Assembly: GCA_015207195.1 (NCBI GenBank)
Contig: JADEXJ010000024.1
Coordinates: 1 to 53,242, forward strand
Length of the DNA: 53,242 bases
Reading direction: 5' to 3'
Source: Pleurocapsales cyanobacterium LEGE 10410
GTDB taxonomy: Bacteria; Cyanobacteriota; Cyanobacteriia; Cyanobacteriales; Xenococcaceae
Made by a program: the position numbers and the translations under genes. How positions within the stretch are numbered: position 1 is the stretch's first letter; each line of letters opens with the position of its first letter. This document shows positions 8,435 to 18,326 of this stretch, one piece after another. The notes beneath the pieces were generated by a model that was not told the DNA's origin, ran no database searches, and saw only the letters and a list, made by a program, of their open reading frames with translations.

Positions 8435-8899
8435 ATGTCCAGGCGCAATATATATCGTAAACGGCAAACAGAAGTCGAACTATTTCCTTTTCTTTCTGTT
8501 CTTGCCTGTACCATTGGTACCCTAATTCTCTTGATTATTGTTTTGACAACTCAAGCCCTCGAACCCCAGGAAGCGGTGGTGGTGGCTAAACTCGATGAGA
8601 ATAATCGAGGAGCTAACAGAAACAAAACTCCGCTATACATTGAGACTCGCCAAGATGGTTTTGTACTCCATCCTGGTAAAGAATTTGCTCCCAGAGCCGA
8701 TCTATATGACGAGAAATCCCTCCTGAGAACCACAATTGCCGATTTAAAAGCCAACACTGATGAACAATACCTAATTGTCATTCTGCGTCCAGATGGCTTA
8801 GAAATGTTTGGCAAAATACGCGAACTTGTAGAACAACAAGGCATCGATATCGGTTATGAGCCGTTAGAGTATGGTCTAGAGCTAAAAATTGAAAGTTAA
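8435..8899 (+). CDS. ExbD/TolR-like protein 1, lacking the membrane Asp
   Basis: A 154-residue single-pass membrane protein with a short basic cytoplasmic N-terminus, a membrane segment at about 17-42 (FPFLSVLACTIGTLILL) and a C-terminal domain outside the cytoplasm. It aligns without gaps to the next protein through the membrane segment (shared L16, F19, L20, L23, T26, G28, L30). At the position of the ion-carrying aspartate of ExbD it has S21. The C-terminal part shares RPD-x2-E-x-F and G-x-D-x-G-x-EP with the next protein, so the two are paralogues. It lies between the ExbB-like gene and its paralogue in an evident operon. Confidence 0.8.
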   Translation: MSRRNIYRKRQTEVELFPFLSVLACTIGTLILLIIVLTTQALEPQEAVVVAKLDENNRGANRNKTPLYIETRQDGFVLHPGKEFAPRADLYDEKSLLRTTIADLKANTDEQYLIVILRPDGLEMFGKIRELVEQQGIDIGYEPLEYGLELKIES

Positions 8900-8916
8900 C
8901 CAATTCCCTTTGATCC

Positions 8917-9639
8917 ATGAGAAGTAGAGTTAGACGAAAAAACAACCACGTCAGCCAAAATTTAGATTCTTTTTTGGATATTCTGACCAATACTGTCGGT
9001 GTATTAATGTTTATCAGTCTGTTTGTCACCTTAATCGCCACGGGAAGCAGCCCGAAAACCCAAGTAACCATTCAGACTCCCCTGTCCTCGCCCACTGACA
9101 AACAGTCATTATGGTTCGAGATCGAGCAAAACAAAATAAGTCATTTAAACTTACGTCAGGTAAGAGAAAGAGAATTAGAATTATCTCGGAATCTACCCAA
9201 CTGTATCCGACCTGAAAACGACCCCAGCGCGTTAGATTACTTTTCTCGCCAAAACAATTATCAGTCCTGTTTGTTGAGCATTTTGGGTCGTCAGAGCAAC
9301 TTTAGAACCAATACTAAGAACTACGCGGTTAGGACGGTAGATCGAGGAGTGTCCTTAGAATTTGAACCGCGATCGCCAGACACGGGAGAAACAACCAGTC
9401 AGATCGCAGCACCAGATTCGGATTTTCAACAGGTTTTATCTCAGTTTAATCCTCGACAGGATTATCTCGTATTTGTGGTTAGACCAGACAGCTTTGAAGC
9501 TTTCCGTACAGCTAGAAAACAAGCCTGGGACGCTGGATACGATGTCGGCTGGGAACCCATTGCTCAAGACGCGCCGATTAGAATCCGTACTATCATTGGT
9601 TCTGAACTTCCAGGAGGAAAATCTATTGGGGTACAGTAG
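8917..9639 (+). CDS. ExbD/TolR-like protein 2, with the membrane Asp
   Basis: A 240-residue single-pass membrane protein. Its membrane segment (about 18-42) contains D21 in SFLDILTNTVGVL, equivalent to the proton-binding aspartate of ExbD/TolR/MotB. An extra region of about 80 residues with two cysteines (C196-type positions are not conserved; the pair lies in NLPNCIRPE and YQSCLL) separates the membrane segment from the C-terminal domain that it shares with protein 1 (VVRPDSFEAFRTARK, GYDVGWEP). It is probably the active B subunit of a heteromeric pair. It starts 17 bp after protein 1 and is followed 30 bp later by the LapA-domain gene. Confidence 0.8.
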   Translation: MRSRVRRKNNHVSQNLDSFLDILTNTVGVLMFISLFVTLIATGSSPKTQVTIQTPLSSPTDKQSLWFEIEQNKISHLNLRQVRERELELSRNLPNCIRPENDPSALDYFSRQNNYQSCLLSILGRQSNFRTNTKNYAVRTVDRGVSLEFEPRSPDTGETTSQIAAPDSDFQQVLSQFNPRQDYLVFVVRPDSFEAFRTARKQAWDAGYDVGWEPIAQDAPIRIRTIIGSELPGGKSIGVQ

Positions 9640-9669
9640 ACTTGAAGCATCAATCAAAAATCTTTAGTT

Positions 9670-9897
9670 ATGAAATCATTTGCCAGTCTGCTTAACACTC
9701 TGATCTTGGCGACTTGGGTAATCGCGATCGCCATTTTTTCCATTCAGAATATCCAGGATGTTTCCCTGAGGTTTTTGGTTTTTGAATCGATCACCGTACC
9801 TGTAGGAGTTTTACTAGCTTTCTGTAGTGGGATTGGCATGATTTTAGGCTGGTGTATTTCCCTATTGTTTTCTCGCAGCAAAAGCCGTCGCGGTTGA
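9670..9897 (+). CDS. LapA-domain (DUF1049) small membrane protein
   Basis: The 75-residue protein has two hydrophobic segments (about 7-27 and 41-66) with a short loop, SIQNIQDVSLRFL, between them, and a basic tail. This is the layout of LapA/DUF1049 proteins. In E. coli LapA works with LapB in lipopolysaccharide assembly; cyanobacterial members are uncharacterised. It lies 30 bp after the ExbD-like pair, so it is probably the last gene of that operon. It converges with the GHKL gene. Confidence 0.75.
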   Translation: MKSFASLLNTLILATWVIAIAIFSIQNIQDVSLRFLVFESITVPVGVLLAFCSGIGMILGWCISLLFSRSKSRRG

Positions 9898-9981
9898 TTG
9901 ATGCTGTGAGTCATGATTGCTTACTACTCTCTACTTCCAGTTCTTTGTCACCCCGTGAGAACCTTGTCTAAAAAACCAAGC

Positions 9982-10611
9982 CTAAATTGCCAGCTGTACC
10001 ATTGTAGTCACCGCTATCTCAGCAGATTGAGATATTGACTCAAACTTCCAGCCCAACTTAGTTCCATAGTCATTAAGCATAGTCAATAGTCCTAAGCCTG
10101 ATTCCTCATTGTTTTCTTCAAGTGCATTTTGTTCTAGTCGAGCAATGTATAGTTCGCTAGGGTCAGAATTTAGCAAGGTTTGAATCTGACTTTGAAACTG
10201 CTGAGTTTTGTCAGCGGGAATACTATTAGTCAACTGGAAAATAATCAAGTCAGGATTTAAATGTATTTGAATACTAATAGGAAAAGGGGACATTTTCGTA
10301 GAATATTTCATCCCATTTTCTAGTAATTCATTGGCAATATAGCTGACAGCACTCTTAACTTCTGCCTGTTTAGCCATGTCGGGTTGCCGACCACCGTTAC
10401 TCAGAAAAAAAGTACTCAAATAATCAGCCAAAAAATCTGCCGACAAACAGTTATTACGCCATCTTTGACGCAGAGGGATTGAGCTAGGAGAAAAACTAAG
10501 AACTAAATATTCCTGGCTAGGAGGTAAGTTCTGAATAAAATCGCCCAATATTTGTTTGACAACAATCTTACTATTATTCATCTGATTAATTGAAATATTG
10601 CTAAACATCAC
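9982..10611 (-). CDS. GHKL-type ATP-binding protein, anti-sigma-like
   Basis: The 209-residue protein carries a GHKL ATP-binding fold resembling anti-sigma kinases. An N-box-like motif is seen in YIANELLENGMKYS, and a G-box-like motif in ESGLGLLTMLNDYG. There is no histidine phosphoacceptor domain. It lies 19 bp after a PP2C-type phosphatase gene, the usual pairing in RsbW/RsbU partner-switch modules. It would therefore be the kinase or binding arm opposed by that phosphatase, although no STAS anti-anti-sigma partner is encoded here. It is the last gene of the leftward H-NOX block. Confidence 0.7.
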   Translation of the reverse strand: MMFSNISINQMNNSKIVVKQILGDFIQNLPPSQEYLVLSFSPSSIPLRQRWRNNCLSADFLADYLSTFFLSNGGRQPDMAKQAEVKSAVSYIANELLENGMKYSTKMSPFPISIQIHLNPDLIIFQLTNSIPADKTQQFQSQIQTLLNSDPSELYIARLEQNALEENNEESGLGLLTMLNDYGTKLGWKFESISQSAEIAVTTMVQLAI

Positions 10612-10630
10612 TGAAAACTTCGCGTTGGGG

Positions 10631-12385
10631 CTATTTTTGTTTCAGAATAACCAAAGTTATGTCGTCATATACTTTTTCTGCTCCAATATGCGATCGCAAG
10701 TCTTCGATCACTGCTTGCCTAATATTTTCTGCTGTCTGTTGCCAATTTTGCTGTACCACAGCGCATAGTTGGTCTAAGCCATAATGTTCTCCCGCATAAT
10801 TTTCTGCCTCCGTAACACCATCGGTATAAAGTACGACAACATCTCCCAGATTCAAACAAACTTGCGCCTGAAAAACGAAGTCTTCAATGGTTTCTTCCAA
10901 ACCAATGGGAAAACCCAAATCAACCGTGTCTATTCTTTCAATTTCACCTTTAGAACGTACTATCAGTATTTCTTCATGCTGACCGCTTAGAGTAAGAACG
11001 CCATCACGATAATTAATCAAACACAGAGAAAGATTCTTATCAGAATCCATGCGCTGCACGTTTTTATAAATGGTACGATTTAGCACTTCAAAAAAGTGTT
11101 TGGGGTTGGTTTCATTGTTTTCCATCAAGGTGCGAACCGCAGTCTGCACCATCAACATTAAAACACCACTTTCCAAACCATGTCCCGTCACATCACCGAT
11201 ACCAATCGTAATCCGTCCATGATGCTGAAGAACGTCGTAATAATCTCCACCAACTTCAGCAGCAGGTTCCATAAACCCAGCAATTTCTAAATTCTCAATT
11301 TGCCTGAGTTCTTTTTCTTTAGGCAGCAGCATCATTTGTAAACGCTGAGTAATCTCCAACTCAGTACTGAGACGAGTGTTTTCAGCCTGTAAACAATAAT
11401 TTAACTTATTGATCTCTTGATTTGCCTGAGCTAGCTGTTCTAGATAAGATGATTCACAGTCTCTGAGCCTTTTTTGTTCCAAACAGGCTCCCAATCTAGC
11501 CTTCAATAATGTTGAATTAAAAGGTTTGGTCAGATAGTCTGCTGCTCCCATTTGAATACATTTAACCACGCTATCAATCTCATCAAGAGCCGAAATCATG
11601 ATGGTGGGAATATGTCGCCAGGAACCAGAGCGAATCCATTTTAGAACCTCATAACCGTTGATCTCTGGCATGACAATATCTAGCAAGATCAGATCGTAAG
11701 CTCCTGTCTGGATCATTGCTATAGCTTGTTTGCCATTGTCGGTACTAGCAGCCTGATAACCTTGCGCTGCTACTTGTCGAGACAGCAAATCTCGATTGGT
11801 CGCACTGTCGTCTACAATCAAAATACTGTAGTTGTCAGTTGCTGGCGGTTTGTCAAAATCAATCGTTGAAATGCTAGTTGTCTCGCGAATTGCCTCGATT
11901 TTGACTCGGCTGGCTGCTGCTATTTCTGACGAAACTGATAAAAAACCTGCATCAGCTAATTGGAGTGGAGTTTTGGTTAATTCATTAATCTCATGTAATA
12001 GCTTATTAGCAGCAAGATTAATTTTTTCTAGATCGCTGACAAAATCTGTCTCAATTGAATCAACTAACTGTTGGCAGCGATCAATAACTAGCTGAGTTGA
12101 TTTTTCTAACTCTATCTTCAATTCTGGATTACCAACAATTTCAGTCAAATCTAGCTGGGTGTTTGGTAAGACTGTAGGGTTGAGAAAAGTATCAATCGAG
12201 ATCGATAATTCGACACCATAGGCTTTGATTTGCTCTAGTTCTTTTAAACATTCTAAGTCAATGCCACCTTCTTCCATTTCTTCTATAATCATTTCGCTAT
12301 AGCCAACGATCGCATTAATCGGTGTACGCAGCTCGTGACGCAGATGAGAAAGTATAGATAACTGCAATTTACTATCGGTGGTCAT
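10631..12385 (-). CDS. HisKA-REC-PP2C (SpoIIE-type) phosphatase
   Basis: A 584-residue signalling protein. Residues 10-40 match a HisKA dimerisation helix with phosphoacceptor H17 (RHELRTP), but no kinase ATPase domain follows. A receiver domain spans about 186-300 with D236, and a coiled coil about 310-350. A SpoIIE/RsbU-type PP2C phosphatase runs from 365 to the end, with metal-binding D381 (GGDYYD) and D398 (GDVTGHG), VLYTDGVTEAEN and DDITLVIL. Such proteins dephosphorylate STAS proteins in partner switching when the receiver is phosphorylated. The isolated HisKA helix could act as a phosphotransfer or dimer module. Its neighbours are a CheY-like gene upstream and the GHKL gene downstream. 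Confidence 0.85.
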   Translation of the reverse strand: MTTDSKLQLSILSHLRHELRTPINAIVGYSEMIIEEMEEGGIDLECLKELEQIKAYGVELSISIDTFLNPTVLPNTQLDLTEIVGNPELKIELEKSTQLVIDRCQQLVDSIETDFVSDLEKINLAANKLLHEINELTKTPLQLADAGFLSVSSEIAAASRVKIEAIRETTSISTIDFDKPPATDNYSILIVDDSATNRDLLSRQVAAQGYQAASTDNGKQAIAMIQTGAYDLILLDIVMPEINGYEVLKWIRSGSWRHIPTIMISALDEIDSVVKCIQMGAADYLTKPFNSTLLKARLGACLEQKRLRDCESSYLEQLAQANQEINKLNYCLQAENTRLSTELEITQRLQMMLLPKEKELRQIENLEIAGFMEPAAEVGGDYYDVLQHHGRITIGIGDVTGHGLESGVLMLMVQTAVRTLMENNETNPKHFFEVLNRTIYKNVQRMDSDKNLSLCLINYRDGVLTLSGQHEEILIVRSKGEIERIDTVDLGFPIGLEETIEDFVFQAQVCLNLGDVVVLYTDGVTEAENYAGEHYGLDQLCAVVQQNWQQTAENIRQAVIEDLRSHIGAEKVYDDITLVILKQK

Positions 12386-12464
12386 AAAAAATATGCTTCA
12401 AATTAAAAATAGGCGTATTGGGCATGATTACTTGGTCTAAGCAATTTGGCCAAGGCAGCAACCG

Positions 12465-12839
12465 TCAAGCTTTACCCAAAAAAGTTTGTATTTTAGTTAA
12501 CAAGCGCGATAATTCGATGGGTTTAGTATCATAATCATCACAGCCAGCTGCTAAAGCTTTTTGACGATCATTAGACATTGCATGAGCCGTCAAAGCAATT
12601 ATGGGGATAGATTTAGTGGCAGGATCGGTTTTAATATTTCTGGTAGCTGCCCAACCATCCATCACGGGCAAACTCATATCCATTAAAATCAAATCGGGAG
12701 TTTCTGAATTGGTCACCTCTACGCCTTCTGCACCATTAACCGCAATCAAGACCTCATAGCCCCGACGCTTCAATCTGCGCGAGAGCATATCGCGGTTCAT
12801 TTCGTTGTCTTCAACTAACAGAATTTTAGGCATAATCAA
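12465..12839 (-). CDS. Single-domain response regulator, CheY-like
   Basis: The 124-residue protein is a lone receiver domain with the full active site: acidic pair in LLVEDNEMNRD, phosphoacceptor in LILMDMSLP, threonine in IIALTAH and lysine in DTKPIE. It has no output domain and would shuttle phosphoryl groups or bind a partner. It sits 37 bp after the multi-REC hybrid kinase and 79 bp before the PP2C protein, so it is likely the relay between them. Confidence 0.85.
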   Translation of the reverse strand: MIMPKILLVEDNEMNRDMLSRRLKRRGYEVLIAVNGAEGVEVTNSETPDLILMDMSLPVMDGWAATRNIKTDPATKSIPIIALTAHAMSNDRQKALAAGCDDYDTKPIELSRLLTKIQTFLGKA

Positions 12840-12876
12840 AAAATAAAGATTTAAAGATAGTACTGAAGATTTTTAT

Positions 12877-15075
12877 TTAGCCAGACACAGTAGTCGGAGT
12901 AGACTCAGAATCTAGTCTGTTCTGCTGCCGAGCGATCGCTTCGTCTAGTAAACGACTAACCTCATCGAACAATACTGAACGTTGATATGAACCCTTCTCG
13001 AAGATTTTGCTAACTTCACCATTCAATTTTTGACGTTCTTCAACCGTAATACTCTTGGCGGTCAAAATAATTACTGGAATAGAACGCCACTGCTCATTTT
13101 GCCTCAGATGATAAACTAGTTCAAAACCATCCATTTCAGGCATCATCAAATCGGAAAGAATCAATCCTGGAGTAATTTTTTTTAGCTTGCTCAACGCCTC
13201 AAGTCCGTTTGCTGCCTCAATTACCTGCCAATTTTCCTTTCTTAATTGACGAGATAACATCTCTCTGATGCCAGGGTCATCTTCAACTACTAAAATAGAT
13301 TCGGAATCAGCAACAGGCTTAAATCTACTCAAAATAACCTCTAGTTTTTGATAATCGACTGGTTTTAAGACATATTCTGCTGCTCCTAAAGCATAACCAA
13401 GGTTTCTGTCGTTAACTATGGTCATCATAATTACAGGAATATCCGCAGTTTCAGGATCGGATTTGAGAGCCGTCAATACCGACCAGCCATCCATACCAGG
13501 CATCATCACGTCTAAAGTAATAGCTTGTGGCTGAAGTTTTTTGGCTAGTTGTATTCCTTTTAACCCACTGTTAGCTATTTTGACCTCAAAACCCTTCTTA
13601 TTTAAAAAGCGTTCTAATAAATTATGGATTGTAGGGTCGTCATCAATTACTAGAATAGAGTTCTTCTGATTGGTGCTGGCTTTTAACCTGGCAGTTTTTT
13701 GAGACTGGTTGGGTTTTGGTGCAGTTGACTCAACTACCCGAACTGGAAGATTAATAGTAAAGCTCGAACCAGTTCCTAATTCACTTTCTACGCTAACATC
13801 CCCCCCCATCATTTGACAGAATTTTTTGGTAATCGCCAGACCCAACCCTGTTCCCCCATACTTACGGGTAGTAGAAGCATCAGCTTGAGTAAAAGCCCGA
13901 AACAATTTGCCGATCTGTTCTGAACTCATGCCAATTCCTGTATCAGTAACCCGAAAAGAAACAAATTTCTCCCCTGCTACGATACAAGAGGTTACGTTTA
14001 AAGAAATTTTGCCATTCTCGGTAAATTTGCCAGCATTACTTAGCAAATTAAATAAACTTTGACGCACTTTAGTTAAATCCGCGTGCATCATTTTCAAATC
14101 TTCTGCAAGATTAAATTCTAAAGTATTATTGTTTTTGTCAATCAAAGGATGAATCGTAGATACGGTCTCATCGAGCAAACTTTTAATGCTGAAAGTTTCT
14201 AAATATAGCTCCGTACGACCAGCTTCAATTTTTGACAGGTCAAGAATATCGTTAATCAAAGATAAAAGATGCTTTCCTGCACCATGAATTTTTTGGAGAT
14301 CGGGAATAAAATCATCCTGTCCAATATCTTCTGCTTCTTCCATCAGCATTTCACTGTAGCCAATGATGGCATTCATCGGAGTACGCAATTCATGACTCAT
14401 ATTGGCTAAAAATTGACTTTTTGCCTGATTAGCTTTTTTTGCTTCGCTCATACTTTTAGCCAATTCTGCCGTGCGCTGTTCTACGCGAATTTCTAACTCT
14501 TTTTTTTGCTGAACTAACTCTGCTTGAGCCTGTCGTAGAGTTCTCAAGGTACGAGAAAGCTTGTTAGTTCGCTCCTCTACTCTTTCTTCTAAATCATGGT
14601 TTAACTTGAGCAAAGAGTTTTCTACCCGTTCCCGTTGCAAAATTTCTTTCCTCAGCATTCGATTCTGCTCTTCCAAAGTTCGGGTTAGGTTACAAAGCTG
14701 CAACTGGACTTTAACTCTGGCTATGACCTCTTCTCGTTGAAATGGCTTGGTAATGTAGTCAACCGCGCCAAGAGCAAAACCTTTAACCTTATGTTCGGTA
14801 TCAGACAAAGCGGTCATAAAAATGATGGGAATATCATAAGTATCGGGGTTAGATTTAATCTTTTGACACGTTTGATAACCATCGATACCTGGCATCATTA
14901 CGTCCAACAAAATTAGCTCTGGCTTGTAATACTGGATTTGCTCTAGAGCGTTTTCTCCATCAATGGCAACAGCAATTTGAAACCCTGCTTTAGTTAAAGT
15001 TTCAGATAAAACTTCCAGGTTATTATGGTTGTCGTCAACAATTAAAATACTGCGTGAACTAAAATCGTCTGTCAC
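12877..15075 (-). CDS. Hybrid histidine kinase, REC-HisKA-HATPase-REC-REC
   Basis: A 732-residue cytoplasmic kinase. The first receiver covers about 8-122 (D58), then a coiled coil to 215, then HisKA with H228 (MSHELRTP). The ATPase domain spans about 335-445 (N-box around [22 protein letters not shown]). Two more receivers follow, with D522 and D641. There is no membrane segment or sensory domain, so its input must come by phosphotransfer to the N-terminal receiver or by binding. It lies 68 bp after the HNOBA kinase in the same direction, which makes it the probable second tier of the H-NOX pathway. Confidence 0.85.
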   Translation of the reverse strand: MTDDFSSRSILIVDDNHNNLEVLSETLTKAGFQIAVAIDGENALEQIQYYKPELILLDVMMPGIDGYQTCQKIKSNPDTYDIPIIFMTALSDTEHKVKGFALGAVDYITKPFQREEVIARVKVQLQLCNLTRTLEEQNRMLRKEILQRERVENSLLKLNHDLEERVEERTNKLSRTLRTLRQAQAELVQQKKELEIRVEQRTAELAKSMSEAKKANQAKSQFLANMSHELRTPMNAIIGYSEMLMEEAEDIGQDDFIPDLQKIHGAGKHLLSLINDILDLSKIEAGRTELYLETFSIKSLLDETVSTIHPLIDKNNNTLEFNLAEDLKMMHADLTKVRQSLFNLLSNAGKFTENGKISLNVTSCIVAGEKFVSFRVTDTGIGMSSEQIGKLFRAFTQADASTTRKYGGTGLGLAITKKFCQMMGGDVSVESELGTGSSFTINLPVRVVESTAPKPNQSQKTARLKASTNQKNSILVIDDDPTIHNLLERFLNKKGFEVKIANSGLKGIQLAKKLQPQAITLDVMMPGMDGWSVLTALKSDPETADIPVIMMTIVNDRNLGYALGAAEYVLKPVDYQKLEVILSRFKPVADSESILVVEDDPGIREMLSRQLRKENWQVIEAANGLEALSKLKKITPGLILSDLMMPEMDGFELVYHLRQNEQWRSIPVIILTAKSITVEERQKLNGEVSKIFEKGSYQRSVLFDEVSRLLDEAIARQQNRLDSESTPTTVSG

Positions 15076-15143
15076 TGTTTTGTCACCTCTGAAGCTTGTA
15101 GTATTGTTTGGTATTTTGCTTAATTGTCAGCAGTCAAAAAGTT

Positions 15144-17600
15144 TTATAGATACTGTTCGATAAAAGACTTGATTTGTCTCAGCTTAAACTTTTTCGCCAA
15201 ATCCCTAAGTTGTTGAGTAAAAGGCTGATATTTGGACTCTAGCTTTTCGATCCGCTCAATTTCTTTGAGCAAATCGTTGATCAAACCCTTGCGACTTAGA
15301 TCGTGGAGTATAGCAATCTCCTCAGCAGGAGGAGGTATAATTTTGGTTTCCTGAGTAATTTGGACTACATTATTTGAGGTTTGAGATAATTCACTTAATT
15401 CAGTTGGCTGCTGATAGAGCCACTCCAGGTTTAAATGTGTCTGTAAAGTCTGCAACAAAGTTTCTTTTTGTATTGGTTTGGGCAAAAAATCATTTGCTCC
15501 AACCTGAAGGCTTTTTTGGCGATCGCTCTCAAAAACGCTGGCAGAGGAAACGATTATCACCAAGTCTGAAGCTATTGCCGAAGATTGACGCAGTTGAGCG
15601 GTCATTTCATGTCCATCCATAATTGGCATAGACAAATCGGTAATAATTAAATCTGGTTGCCACTCCAGAGCTTTATTTAAACCAGCTTTGCCATTTTCTG
15701 CCTCCAGCATCTCGAAACCAAGGGGTTCAAGCAAATTGACCACAACCGAGCTATTTTCCCAGCAATTATCAACTACTAAAACTTGGCGTTTTTTTCCTGC
15801 ATAGCCAATAATTTTAGATGTGCTAGCTGAAAGGAGTTGAGAAGCTTCTGCCCAAGATTTAGTTTCTTTGAGGTTAATATCAAACCAGAAAATACTGCCT
15901 TGGTCTAATTTGCTGCTAACTTTCAGTTCACTGCCCATCATCTCGACAATTCGATGGCTGATAGCTAAACCCAAACCAGTACCTCCTACTTGTTTTTTCG
16001 CGCTTCCTACCTGCTCAAAGGGCAAAAAGATTTTGGTTAACTGCTCTTGGCTCATCCCCGTTCCAGTGTCTTGAACCTGAAACCGAATTTGCTCATTTTC
16101 TATCATTTGGATTTTGAGAGTAACCGCACCGCGATCGGTAAATTTAATCGCGTTACCGAGTAAATTAATCAATACCTGTCGCAGACGTATATCATCTCCT
16201 TCCACGCTCGCAGGCAGGCGATCGCCTGGTTCATAAAGAAACTCGATTCCTTTTTGTTCTGCCTTAATTGAGCAGATTTCCACCACCCCTTGTAAAAAAG
16301 AGGGAAAATGAAATTCTGAAATATGCAGCTCCGTTTTCCGCGCTTCAATTTTAGAAATATCAAGCAGATCGTTAATCAGAGTCAGCAAATGGGTACCACA
16401 CTGATAGATAATTGCCACTCCCTTCTGCTCTTTCTCGGATAAGGTCGTCGATTGCCTGAGAATTTGAGCATAGCCCAAAATACCATTGAGAGGAGTACGC
16501 AATTCATGGCTCATATTTGCTAAAAACTCGCTTTTAGCTTGATTGGCAGCATTGGCTACTTTCTTGGCATTCTCAGCTCGGTATCGTTCGGCAAATTGTT
16601 CTAATCTTAGACGAATATCAATGATGGTTGTTTTTAAACTTTCTTCTAGGTTGTCAATTTCAGAGCTAAAAAATTCAAAAATTTGAATTACTGCTTCTCC
16701 TTGTTTGATGGCAAACGCAAAAGCTCTTCTTAATCCAGCTTCATAGGCGCGATTGTATCTAGAACAGTTGGGGAAATCAACGATATCCTCGATCCAGATC
16801 GGCTTGTCTCTTTGATGAATCGAATGCACCAAGCCTAAATCAGTATGTAGCGAAACAGTTTTGCTAACTGCTCTGAGTGCAGCATATTTATCCTCATCAG
16901 TTGTCCAAAAATTTTCAACTTTAGGTAAATCAGTTGTTCGATCTATACTCCACAAGATACCTACCTGACAGTCAAGAGTCGTGCCAATTGTTCCTAAAGC
17001 TTTGTGAGCAGCTTCTTCAAAATTGGAAACTTCTTCTAAAATTTTGGTAATCGAATATTGAACTTGGAGCTTTCGGTTAGTCTGATTTAATTTTATTTTT
17101 TGCTCAGTTAATTTTTCTGTGAGATTTCTACTATCGGACAAAGCAGTGTTTTGAGCTTGAATTAAAAACAGATAGTCAACAACTGGATCGTGAGTGGCAA
17201 AATCTTTGAGAGATAAATTAAATGATTTTAAAGACTTCAAATCTGTAATCCAAGGAGAACACAAAAAAAACATGAGATTTTGCTCTTTGACAAAAATCAT
17301 CTGCCCTTTCAAAGGCATATTGTTGACCAGAGATTTTAATAAAAATAAAGAGCGAGTTTTTTGACAAATTAGCTCAAATGTTAAAGAGATGTTAGGGCGA
17401 TCAAGAACAAAATGATCTTCAAGTAAATTGCCAAAGGTTATTTGAGGATAAAGGCGAGCCAAAACCTTGCCCACTTGAACAATTCTTAAATTGCTATCAA
17501 ATACTAAATGAAAGGGGAAAATTGAATTTAATAGTTCAGGGGAAAGACTATAGTTATAAAAGAGCTGATTATTTACTGATAGTTCAGTTGAATCTAGCAT
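15144..17600 (-). CDS. H-NOX-associated hybrid kinase, HNOBA-GAF-HisKA-HATPase-REC
   Basis: An 818-residue kinase. Residues 22-150 match the HNOBA (H-NOX-associated PAS-like) domain of soluble guanylate cyclases and H-NOX kinases: [33 protein letters not shown] and [10 protein letters not shown] coiled coil, a GAF-like domain (about 185-335), HisKA with H365, an ATPase domain (about 465-575; [14 protein letters not shown]) and a receiver (about 605-725, D655) follow. The receiver's acidic pair reads D-N rather than D-D. About 75 residues with helical character close the protein. It starts 88 bp after the H-NOX gene, whose product should regulate it by direct contact, as known for cyanobacterial and other bacterial H-NOX/kinase pairs. 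Confidence 0.9.
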   Translation of the reverse strand: MLDSTELSVNNQLFYNYSLSPELLNSIFPFHLVFDSNLRIVQVGKVLARLYPQITFGNLLEDHFVLDRPNISLTFELICQKTRSLFLLKSLVNNMPLKGQMIFVKEQNLMFFLCSPWITDLKSLKSFNLSLKDFATHDPVVDYLFLIQAQNTALSDSRNLTEKLTEQKIKLNQTNRKLQVQYSITKILEEVSNFEEAAHKALGTIGTTLDCQVGILWSIDRTTDLPKVENFWTTDEDKYAALRAVSKTVSLHTDLGLVHSIHQRDKPIWIEDIVDFPNCSRYNRAYEAGLRRAFAFAIKQGEAVIQIFEFFSSEIDNLEESLKTTIIDIRLRLEQFAERYRAENAKKVANAANQAKSEFLANMSHELRTPLNGILGYAQILRQSTTLSEKEQKGVAIIYQCGTHLLTLINDLLDISKIEARKTELHISEFHFPSFLQGVVEICSIKAEQKGIEFLYEPGDRLPASVEGDDIRLRQVLINLLGNAIKFTDRGAVTLKIQMIENEQIRFQVQDTGTGMSQEQLTKIFLPFEQVGSAKKQVGGTGLGLAISHRIVEMMGSELKVSSKLDQGSIFWFDINLKETKSWAEASQLLSASTSKIIGYAGKKRQVLVVDNCWENSSVVVNLLEPLGFEMLEAENGKAGLNKALEWQPDLIITDLSMPIMDGHEMTAQLRQSSAIASDLVIIVSSASVFESDRQKSLQVGANDFLPKPIQKETLLQTLQTHLNLEWLYQQPTELSELSQTSNNVVQITQETKIIPPPAEEIAILHDLSRKGLINDLLKEIERIEKLESKYQPFTQQLRDLAKKFKLRQIKSFIEQYL

Positions 17601-17688
17601 TATATTTACTATTAATAATTGAAACCAACATAACGACTAAAAATTTTGATCGATCAAAGTTTCTGAATACTAAATTTCTACTTTACTT

Positions 17689-18249
17689 TTATCGGTTACG
17701 AGGCTGGTACTCAACCAAGAATTCATCACAATCACTTCCCTGCTCGCGTTTTTGAGTCTGAGTAATTTCTACATCTGTATCAAATCTTTCTCCCAAACCC
17801 TTGACTAAACCATTAACCATGGGTGCAAGTCCTTGGCGATGGGAATGATATTTCAATTTAAGAGATTTGGCTTCCGTTGCTGCTTCACATTCAAAAGAAG
17901 GAGGCTGAAGTTTGGGAAAAATAACTCCAACGCGAGCGTGCATATCATCAAGATTTTCCAGAAATTCAGGCAAGGTGTCACCGCTCATCGCTAACATTTC
18001 GCCATAGCCTTCTTGAGCAGTGTATTTTACCCAATATTCACCAAAAGCTTGCATGATTTCGGCTGAAGATATTTCGAGAACTTCACTTGCAGCTTTTACT
18101 AGTCTATGAGTTACGTCATCAGGATATCCTTCCATACTGATAAATGTTTCTAAATCTAGATCCGCTATTTTTTTAATTTCTTGCCAAATTTCTTGCCCAT
18201 GATTAGTACAAACCATATCTTCAATAGCCTTATTTACCAAACCATACAT
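17689..18249 (-). CDS. H-NOX heme nitric-oxide sensor
   Basis: The 186-residue protein is a stand-alone H-NOX domain of usual length. Diagnostic features are the N-terminus MYGLVNKAIEDMV, the proximal heme ligand H104 (NLDDMHARV), and the heme-propionate motif YxSxR at Y134, S136, R138. Five residues after R138 there is P143, where oxygen-binding H-NOX proteins carry a distal tyrosine; this favours NO over O2 binding. The frame is open to 18369, but ATG 18249 is the start: it gives the canonical N-terminus, has an AAAGGGA ribosome-binding site about 8 bases upstream, and the longer version would run across a terminator hairpin. The HNOBA kinase follows. Confidence 0.93.
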   Translation of the reverse strand: MYGLVNKAIEDMVCTNHGQEIWQEIKKIADLDLETFISMEGYPDDVTHRLVKAASEVLEISSAEIMQAFGEYWVKYTAQEGYGEMLAMSGDTLPEFLENLDDMHARVGVIFPKLQPPSFECEAATEAKSLKLKYHSHRQGLAPMVNGLVKGLGERFDTDVEITQTQKREQGSDCDEFLVEYQPRNR

Positions 18250-18326
18250 TATGTAATCCCTTTGATTTAATACTCGTTCTATCTTATGAATACCCAAATG
18301 CTCTAAGCTAAATAACAAATTGAACC

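Noticed and set aside
6973-9639. Zorya anti-phage system
   Set aside because: The channel pair resembles ZorAB in outline, but no ZorC, ZorD or ZorE-like gene is adjacent and the B subunits lack an OmpA-type peptidoglycan domain.
17601-17688. Terminator between H-NOX and its kinase
   Set aside because: TTTGATCGATCAAA before a short T run is a palindrome centred on a HIP1-like core with only a five-bp stem; too weak.
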